Below, piece by piece: positions 9,428 through 15,135 of a DNA stretch of 64,000 nt (position 1 is its first letter; the number at the start of each line of letters is the position of its first letter). The stretch is taken from NCBI GenBank assembly GCA_032358255.1, contig JAULBX010011099.1, forward strand, positions 682,001-746,000, in the 5' to 3' direction. The notes below the pieces were generated by a model. That model was not told the origin of the DNA. It made no database searches and saw only the letters and a program-made list of their open reading frames with translations. Made by a program: the position numbers and the translations under genes. The DNA comes from Heterotrichella gracilis (taxonomy: Eukaryota; Sar; Xanthophyceae; Tribonematales; Xanthonemataceae).

Positions 9428-9618
9428 AAACATACATGAATGTTTGTGGAAGCCGAATGCAAACAATGGCCCTACATTGTTTTTTTAAGATGGCCTTTAT
9501 CGAAATTAATAAATTGGCACATCATTGTGAAAGACGGGAAACAAAATATTCAAGATATTCACAATTTTTGGGTAAAATGGGGTGACCAGGGAGGAGATCA
9601 ACAAGGAATGTGAATTGG

Positions 9619-10032
9619 CTAAATAAGTTTAACGAATTGATCCGGTGTAAATACCGGAATCTCTGCCTCTTTAAAGTCTTTCACATTTCGTGTCACAATA
9701 CAATCTATTTTTTCAATCGAATAGGCGCTAATGATCTGAAGGGCATCCTCAAAGTCTTTATGTTTTGATTTTAGCCCTTTTTTTATGGCGGCCTCATCAA
9801 TAGCCACTACACTTAAATACTCCAAAAGAGCATGCAGGATTTCCCGAAGTTCTTTTTCATCCATGTATTTTTTTAATAAATAATGAGTTGTTGCTATGGC
9901 ATGTGATGAGGTATAAAGTTTCAATTTTCGATCTTCTGCCTTCGAAAATAGTTGAATGGCATACTTGCTAAAAGGCCTTCTGTCGGCGATCAGATCTATA
10001 AGGATATTGGTGTCAACAAATATTTTTTTCAT
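9619..10032 (-). CDS. PIN-domain ribonuclease, toxin partner of a VapBC-like pair
   Basis: Putative toxin RNase of 137 residues. It has the PIN fold arrangement: D7 in 'IFVDTNILIDL', an acidic residue near E80, the D93/D96 pair in 'HKDFEDALQIISA', and N116/D119 in 'IVTRNVKDF'. PIN toxins of this kind cleave tRNA, rRNA or mRNA in a Mg-dependent way and are held in check by the gene upstream. It overlaps the antitoxin gene by four bases (ATGA), the usual order with the antitoxin first. The target is unknown. It appears complete. Confidence 0.85.
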   Translation of the reverse strand: MKKIFVDTNILIDLIADRRPFSKYAIQLFSKAEDRKLKLYTSSHAIATTHYLLKKYMDEKELREILHALLEYLSVVAIDEAAIKKGLKSKHKDFEDALQIISAYSIEKIDCIVTRNVKDFKEAEIPVFTPDQFVKLI

Positions 10033-10274
10033 AAATGTTTTTTTTCCAAATACGATCTTAACTCTTTTTCTTCATCAAAGTTTTTTGGAAGTTTAACGGC
10101 GCCTATTATTTTTTTTAGTTTTGGAGACAGTTCTTTTCCATGTGTTTCGTCGGCAGTTAGACTTTCTAAATACTTTTCAATGAGGTCTGAAAGACTTCTT
10201 CCTGTTTTTTTGGCGTAAGATTTTGCCTTTTCTATAACAGCTTTTTCAACGCTTAAAGTTAACTTGGTGGTCAT
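10029..10274 (-). CDS. Antitoxin-like DUF6364/ribbon-helix-helix protein
   Basis: An 81-residue protein beginning 'MTTKLTLSVEKAVIEKAK' and continuing 'GRSLSDLIEKYLESL', a ribbon-helix-helix type DNA-binding segment as in DUF6364/VapB-like antitoxins. The basic C-terminal part ('KLPKNFDEEKELRSYLEKKHL') would wrap the PIN partner encoded just downstream. Such antitoxins repress their own operon together with the toxin. Two TACGTAT sites occur just upstream. Confidence 0.75.
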   Translation of the reverse strand: MTTKLTLSVEKAVIEKAKSYAKKTGRSLSDLIEKYLESLTADETHGKELSPKLKKIIGAVKLPKNFDEEKELRSYLEKKHL

Positions 10275-10276
10275 TG

Positions 10277-10305
10277 TACGTATGTTTTATGCAAAGATAC
10301 GTATA
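10277..10305 (-). promoter_or_regulatory. Repeated TACGTA sites upstream of the antitoxin
   Basis: GTACGTATG starts three bases before the antitoxin ATG (read on the minus strand), and ATACGTATA lies at 10297-10305. Both contain the palindrome TACGTA, with centres about 21 bp (two helical turns) apart. This fits a tandem operator for autoregulation by the ribbon-helix-helix antitoxin. Inferred from position and symmetry. Confidence 0.45.
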
Positions 10306-10389
10306 AAGGGTTGAATGACAAAATGCAGAGGGGTTTAAAGGTTTGCATTAGGGAATGAGGGTGTGAAATATTTTGGCGCTTTCGCTTGC

Positions 10390-11184
10390 TTACTTTAATC
10401 TTATGACTCCTTGCACATAGGCCTTCACGATTTTGCCTTTATGAACTGCAGGGGTCCACAAGGGCATTTTCGCAATTAGCAACTTAACATTTGATTCAAC
10501 TCCTAGGCAATTTATACATTGGGATTTTATTATTTCACTTTCAATGCACCTTCCATTCGTATCAACAACAAATTTGAAAAATATTTTACAAGGTTTATAG
10601 CTGGAGTCTTTTTTACAATATTCAAAGTCTTTCGCAGCGTCTTCCAAAAAAAGTTTATATTTCTCAATACCACCCGGAAATTCTGCAGGAGTTTCAGTAA
10701 TAAAATACACTTCCGGTTCCGGAGGCAAACTATAAACTGCAGGTTCCGCAGGCGGTGCTATAATTTCCACGCCATAATCTTTAACTTTTTCACCATATGA
10801 GAATCTAATTATGTGTTCTTTAGTAGCAATAGGTTTTGAGTCCTTTTTAGCATTCACCCATTTTGGCATATTTAAAAGACAGGTTTCAATATCCTTCTTG
10901 TGTTCCGCACAAGAAGCACGCCCTCCAGAAACGACAGCCTTTGTGACTTTTCCTTTTTCGTTTACCCATATGTCAACGGAGTGTTCATGTTCTACTTTTT
11001 TAAGTTCCGGTAATTTTTTAAATAGGTATTTATAAACATCATCATCACCCCCTTTGAATTTTGCCAGTGAATTATTTATGGAATCACACTTAATATTTCC
11101 GTATAACCTACATTCAGCAATGTATTCTTGAGAAAGAAGAATATGGCTTGTGAAGAGAGAAATTAGTACCGTGAGTTTTTTCAT
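10390..11184 (-). CDS. Exported protein with two TonB C-terminal-like domains
   Basis: A 264-residue exported protein with a signal peptide (1-18, ending LLSQ). Two regions resemble the TonB C-terminal fold. One lies at about 62-130 ('VDIWVNEKGKVTKAVVSGG', then a pair of cysteines and 'MPKWVNAKKDSKPI'). The other lies at about 155-264 ('AEFPGGIEKYKLFLEDAA', 'FKFVVDTNGRCIESEIIKS', 'MPLWTPAVHKGK'). Bacteroidota have many such proteins with a TonB-like domain but no transmembrane energy-transducing helix. Several cysteines sit where disulfides could form. It may bind peptidoglycan or outer-membrane partners; the role is not established. Confidence 0.7.
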   Translation of the reverse strand: MKKLTVLISLFTSHILLSQEYIAECRLYGNIKCDSINNSLAKFKGGDDDVYKYLFKKLPELKKVEHEHSVDIWVNEKGKVTKAVVSGGRASCAEHKKDIETCLLNMPKWVNAKKDSKPIATKEHIIRFSYGEKVKDYGVEIIAPPAEPAVYSLPPEPEVYFITETPAEFPGGIEKYKLFLEDAAKDFEYCKKDSSYKPCKIFFKFVVDTNGRCIESEIIKSQCINCLGVESNVKLLIAKMPLWTPAVHKGKIVKAYVQGVIRLK

Positions 11185-11471
11185 TTAATAGGCTTGTTAC
11201 TTGAAATAATATTATTTTGGGTGAATGGTGCTGTAAAACTAAGAACCTAATGGAAATACGAATAATAATATTTAAGTTTTAGCTGAAGACTACTGTTCAT
11301 TCGTCAAATGCATGAGAAATAACTTTTAATAATGTATTCGAGAAAGAAAAGATTGAATTCTCTTATAATCCCAGGCAATAGGAGGCGTGTAAATCCAGCA
11401 ATTATAATATCCGGACAACTATTCCAGATTTAAAACACTTATACTATATATTGAACACTCTGGTAGAAAAT

Positions 11472-11843
11472 TTAAATCTCAATCTCAATTTCAGGAACCT
11501 CTTTACCTAATGGACCAAAACGTAAATAGGCATTGGCTCCTTTCATAAAATCTACTTTTTCTAAATGGGGTTTAATGTGTTTAAAAATGGCTTCTGCACT
11601 TGGACCATACATGTAATAGGAGCCATCACTGTTATCCAGGGCTATTTCATGTCCGTCGTAAATACCCAATTGTGCTTCTTCAATCAGCGTATTTAGTTTT
11701 AAAGATAGTTCATAAAAAGGCTCATCTTCTTCTTTGCCATAGTTAAAGTAAATGATGACAGCCTGCTCGGAAGATAAATTGATGTTTGAGTTGTTTTCTG
11801 ATTCATTCATTGGAATGTTTGGGAGTAGGTTAGTTTTTTCCAT
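11472..11843 (-). CDS. Conserved-looking small protein of unknown function
   Basis: Not recognised. The 123-residue protein is acidic and has an alpha/beta pattern with a notable 'DGHEIALDNSDGSYYMYGPS' segment and a C-terminus rich in E and I. It has no signal peptide, so it is probably cytoplasmic. A second in-frame ATG 11 codons in could be the true start. The codon use looks ordinary for the window. Confidence 0.55.
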   Translation of the reverse strand: MEKTNLLPNIPMNESENNSNINLSSEQAVIIYFNYGKEEDEPFYELSLKLNTLIEEAQLGIYDGHEIALDNSDGSYYMYGPSAEAIFKHIKPHLEKVDFMKGANAYLRFGPLGKEVPEIEIEI

Positions 11844-11953
11844 GGGATTTTTTCTGTGGGATAATTTTATTTTGTAGACTGATTAAAATTTATGTTTGTT
11901 TTGGCGAAGTGCAAATGCATTGGAGCATACAGAATTAAAAAGTATGATGATCA

Positions 11954-12973
11954 TCAAATATTTTCAACTTTTGCCCCCTTAGAACGATTACATCTCCAAC
12001 AAAGAGTTTGCAAATTGTCCTCAGATGTAATACCTCCCTTTGAAAGGGGAATAATATGGTCAATCTCTAATAACAAGTTCTTTTCTTCTCTAATTGATAA
12101 GCTGCATTTTTTGCAACAAAAATTATCTCTTGATTTTATTTTTTCTCTAAGTGTTGAGGTCATTAAGGCTCTTTGCCCCTGAATACTTTTTCTGAATTTA
12201 ATTAAGTCGTTTAAGTAGAAAATTAATTGTTCTAAGTTGTCAACATTCAATTTGATGTCACATTTTGTCGAGCTGTTACCACCTGCTGACACATATTGAA
12301 AAGTATAGACAGGAAAGTACAGGTCACTAAAATCATAAGATTCAAAGCCAAGCTTTCGAATTACAGTATTCTTGCTGAAGTACATGATTAATTTCGGAAT
12401 AAAATCGCTTATGTTGCTTAATATCGAATCCCTTTCGTTTCTTAGTAATTCTTTTCCTTGTTCTGCCGCAGCAAAGTCATTAAGTACTGTTTCAAAATTC
12501 GTTAATGTGTTTTCATTAGTCTCGATATTGAAGTATTTACACAGGTATTTAATTGGTTGATTGCTTGCACTCCTGCATACTGCTGCAGAACAGTTATAGG
12601 TTTGATGATTCTTAATGTTGCCTTGCCATTCATTTCGTTTAAAATTGTAATTACTATTATCAGTTAGTTCTCCATTTCCATAGTTGTAAGAGCTAATATC
12701 AATAAAAGAACTTTTTAGTTCATTTAGGTGATTGTTCAAGTCGTTACAATTCTGAGTGTATTTTTGGATGTCGCTTTTAATCTCTAAGAATTGATTGCTA
12801 TTGAAATAAAGGTGACTATAAATTAAATAAGTTAAGACCAATAGAGCCGCAATTAATAATGAAATACCAATTGGAAGCAATAGAAAACTTACCACTGATA
12901 AAACGATATTTACCACAAATACAATTATTACAACAATAATGATCAGTATATAAAGTGCTGAATTACCTTTCAT
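11954..12973 (-). CDS. Membrane-anchored HNH endonuclease-like protein
   Basis: A 339-residue protein with two adjacent N-terminal transmembrane helices (about 7-27 and 30-53). A coiled or helical middle follows, then a C-terminal HNH domain (about 280-339). The HNH part has the zinc CxxC ('CCKKCS'), the catalytic 'LLLEIDHIIPLSKGG', 'NLQTLCWRCNRSKGAK' with the second CxxC, and the expected N and H residues, so it should be catalytically competent. Membrane-anchored HNH proteins of this layout are often found in defence or mobile regions. It is AT-rich and lies beside cassette-like genes. Its substrate is unknown, and a defence role is inference from context. Confidence 0.75.
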   Translation of the reverse strand: MKGNSALYILIIIVVIIVFVVNIVLSVVSFLLLPIGISLLIAALLVLTYLIYSHLYFNSNQFLEIKSDIQKYTQNCNDLNNHLNELKSSFIDISSYNYGNGELTDNSNYNFKRNEWQGNIKNHQTYNCSAAVCRSASNQPIKYLCKYFNIETNENTLTNFETVLNDFAAAEQGKELLRNERDSILSNISDFIPKLIMYFSKNTVIRKLGFESYDFSDLYFPVYTFQYVSAGGNSSTKCDIKLNVDNLEQLIFYLNDLIKFRKSIQGQRALMTSTLREKIKSRDNFCCKKCSLSIREEKNLLLEIDHIIPLSKGGITSEDNLQTLCWRCNRSKGAKVENI

Positions 12974-13022
12974 TGGGTTTTAGATTTTTTAAATGAGGAT
13001 TAATTTAATGTCAAGTTTAACT

Positions 13023-13030
13023 GTTAGCTG
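13023..13030 (-). repeat. Cassette R''-like box CAGCTAAC
   Basis: On the minus strand CAGCTAAC follows the end of the 13053-13790 gene. It is the exact reverse complement of GTTAGCTG, which stands at the head of that gene's segment (13814-13807 plus the preceding G). A cassette bounded by R' and a complementary R'' would look like this. No full stem-loop follows, so the site appears truncated. Confidence 0.4.
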
Positions 13031-13052
13031 CTGTGCGTTATTAAATACAAAA

Positions 13053-13790
13053 TTATTTTGGTGTCCTATCAAATTGTTGAATGTCGTCACCAATTCTGTT
13101 CATAAGGTTTCGTACAGAAATTCCTTTTTTAAAACCGTCTCCAATTCTTTCGATGTCTGAAAGTGGAATTAAAATATTTTGAAAATATAGTGTATGTAGT
13201 CTGAAGCCGAAAAACTGTTTGTCGCCATCGTCTAAGTATTCGCTTCGTTTGAGAAAATCAATGCAAGTCTCTATATCAATTAAAAGTAAATTGATAGAAA
13301 ACCAAAAAAAATGGTCAGTCCCATTTTGCGTTTTAATTATTTCTTTAATAAATATTTCTAACGCCTCAGTGCCGTAATAAATTTTATTTCCATTGTTGCT
13401 ATAAAGTGTCGATTCATATTTAAGTGAGTTAATTGATGATTTTATTTCTTGATAATGAAATATCAAGAGTTCCCTCTCGGAGCGAGAAACGTCCTTGTTT
13501 TTCTCTGCATTAATTAAATCAATTTGTATTTCGTTGGCAAGGAGTTGCTGTCTGAACGATAAATAAATTAGAACTGCAGATATTAGATTTACAACAGGGG
13601 CTGTAATTCCACCAATGGTGTCTCCGATTTGTCCCGTCGTTGTGAAGTTAGCCCATCTGAAATATGAAACCCCTGTCAGGAAAAATGGTGCGAGCAATAA
13701 TAATGGAATACCAGCGAAAAGAGTCAGGCGTGCATTTCGTCGATGGGCTATAATTTGTTTCTGTTTTATGTCGTTGTCATCCTTGACCAT
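13053..13790 (-). CDS. Membrane protein resembling putative phage abortive-infection (putAbiC) proteins
   Basis: A 245-residue protein with two N-terminal transmembrane helices (about 20-40 and 55-75). The segment 'TTTGQIGDTIGGITAPVVNL' leads into 'ISAVLIYLSFRQQ'. This GD-x-GG-x-x-AP-V layout followed by a charged helical cytoplasmic domain is typical of proteins annotated as putative phage abortive infection (PF16872). Those families are defined mainly by association, so an anti-phage role here is unproven. The gene sits alone in a cassette-like segment between 13814 and about 13023 on the minus strand, reads the same way as its neighbours, and uses AT-rich codons. Confidence 0.5.
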   Translation of the reverse strand: MVKDDNDIKQKQIIAHRRNARLTLFAGIPLLLLAPFFLTGVSYFRWANFTTTGQIGDTIGGITAPVVNLISAVLIYLSFRQQLLANEIQIDLINAEKNKDVSRSERELLIFHYQEIKSSINSLKYESTLYSNNGNKIYYGTEALEIFIKEIIKTQNGTDHFFWFSINLLLIDIETCIDFLKRSEYLDDGDKQFFGFRLHTLYFQNILIPLSDIERIGDGFKKGISVRNLMNRIGDDIQQFDRTPK

Positions 13791-13806
13791 GTGTGTTGTC
13801 GCCTTA

Positions 13807-13904
13807 CAGCTAACGTTTTGCAGCTACTTGTAGTTTTTTGCTATTATCCACCCCTGTATTTGAGCGTTAACACGCAAAAAATTACAAGTAGGTGCTGTTA
13901 TGCC
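13807..13904 (-). repeat. attC-like recombination site between two gene cassettes
   Basis: A 98-bp imperfect inverted repeat fills the gap between two genes. The arms are 13820-13841 and 13874-13897 and share CTACTTGTA-TTTTTTGC with one mismatch and a two-base bulge. Outside them sit the boxes GTTATGCC/GGCATAAC (13897-13904) and CAGCTAAC/GTTAGCTG (13807-13815). Read on the minus strand the order is R''-like GCATAAC, arm, spacer, arm, CAAAACGTTAGCTG, as in integron attC sites, including bulged bases that break symmetry. There is no integrase in view. Confidence 0.55.
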
Positions 13905-13911
13905 TCGTTTT

Positions 13912-14607
13912 TTATATTTTGTCTTTAAGGTCAGCGTATATTTTTTGAATTTGTTTCAGGCTTTCTCTTGTCAACGAAATTGCTGAAACATTTATGTCCT
14001 CAAATTGGAAGTCCACCCAAGTCTCAATTGTCACAGTTTGTGTCTCGGAATGAATTGGCATTTGTGTATTTGGGTTTACTGGAACGCCACCGATAAAAAC
14101 GCCTGGACCAAATTTAACCGCAGAGGGGTCCCAATTAACCGAGCCGCCCCCTTTTGTTTCAACATTTATTCTTTTTGTTTCACTTCTCTTTTGAGCTACA
14201 AGTCTGTCGTGCTTATTTTCATTATTGAGTTTGTTGAAGTGTGTTAACCATATGTTCTCTGGTTTTTTAAATGGTTGTAATGCTTCAAGAATGTCGTACG
14301 CAGATCGGCAATTTGTTATTAGGTCCGGATATGATTTTTGCATAGCCTTTTCAAATGAGATTTGGTCAGCACGAATAGGGAAATATAAATTGTCTTTAGG
14401 GTCTGCGGTCGGACAATATTTGTCGACGAGATCATGCGCAAGGTAGTCCAGCACTGAACGCAAATTGCCAAAATAGTCCTTGATGTCTATTCTCAAGTCT
14501 GCTGAAATTTCTTTACTATGGAGTGCTTTGTCGTACTCAGCATTAATTTTTGGTAAGGTCTTGTCCGCGCGTTGAAGCAATGCTTCGATGTCTGTTTTTC
14601 TGCTCAT
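13912..14607 (-). CDS. Helical protein of unknown function in a cassette-like segment
   Basis: Not assigned to a family. The 231-residue soluble protein has a mainly helical N-terminal half, with 'LRSVLDYLAHDL' and 'NKLNNENKHDRLV' giving conserved-looking R, H and N-K-H residues. This is reminiscent of HEPN-type helical bundles, but the R-x4-6-H motif is not exact. The C-terminal half is beta-rich with a G-V-P-V-N-P-N-T turn. It lies between the box GGCATAAC (14645-14652) and the attC-like repeat (13807-13904), the packaging expected of an integron gene cassette. Defence or stress roles are typical of such cargo but are not shown here. Confidence 0.5.
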   Translation of the reverse strand: MSRKTDIEALLQRADKTLPKINAEYDKALHSKEISADLRIDIKDYFGNLRSVLDYLAHDLVDKYCPTADPKDNLYFPIRADQISFEKAMQKSYPDLITNCRSAYDILEALQPFKKPENIWLTHFNKLNNENKHDRLVAQKRSETKRINVETKGGGSVNWDPSAVKFGPGVFIGGVPVNPNTQMPIHSETQTVTIETWVDFQFEDINVSAISLTRESLKQIQKIYADLKDKI

Positions 14608-14644
14608 GATATTGTCGTTTTAAATTGTCGTCGTCCAAAAATGG

Positions 14645-14652
14645 GGCATAAC
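14645..14652 (-). repeat. R'-like box at the head of a cassette
   Basis: GGCATAAC on the plus strand (GTTATGCC on the minus strand) lies 38 bp upstream of the 13912-14607 gene. It repeats the GTTATGCC/GGCATAAC box found just after that gene's stop codon. Matching boxes at both ends of a one-gene segment are what insertion of an integron cassette leaves. The stem of a preceding attC is not evident upstream. Confidence 0.4.
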
Positions 14653-14835
14653 TTCTGACTAGGTGTATATCTAAGTTCTTACAAATGGCTTGTAAACGCT
14701 TACAAATATTTAAATAAAGATAACAAGATTAATCCATATTTTCTCGAATTATTCTTTAGCTAGTTTTCAATTAATTCGTTTATGCAAGAATTGTATGGTT
14801 GAATGTTGAGTATTTAGTTGGAACAGTAATATGTA

Positions 14836-15135
14836 TTAGTTTGAATTATTCACAATTTCATTCAAAAAATCATAGAGTTCATTTATTTTATTTCTTATTA
14901 CATTATAATTTGAGTCTGAAAAACTAAATTCATCTGAGAATCTATTTGCCCCCCGAATGAATTCTCTTAGCTCAGTTATTTCTGATAAATTATTTACCGT
15001 CCCAATAAATTCTTTCTTTTTTTGTAAATAATTCAGAAATATAATTACAGATGGGTTAACAAAGCATTCTGAATTAAGAAGCTCTAACAGTTGATTGAAA
15101 TTGTCTTCTAGTTTTTCTTTATCAAATTTTACCAT
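14836..15135 (-). CDS. Small helical protein, candidate immunity protein
   Basis: A 99-residue, very AT-rich gene that begins inside the last seven bases of the large secreted-protein gene upstream. The product is predicted to be mostly alpha-helical and acidic, without signal peptide or cysteine pairs ('LEDNFNQLLELLNSE', 'KINELYDFLNEIV'), and I know no family for it. In polymorphic toxin loci the gene directly after the toxin tip codes for the cognate immunity protein. Position, overlap, size and base composition fit that role. Function is inferred from context only. Confidence 0.6.
   Translation of the reverse strand: MVKFDKEKLEDNFNQLLELLNSECFVNPSVIIFLNYLQKKKEFIGTVNNLSEITELREFIRGANRFSDEFSFSDSNYNVIRNKINELYDFLNEIVNNSN

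Noticed and set aside
14645-14835. A complete third attC site upstream of the first cassette
   Set aside because: Only the R'-like GTTATGCC box is convincing; no pairing arms could be found in the adjacent 190 bases.
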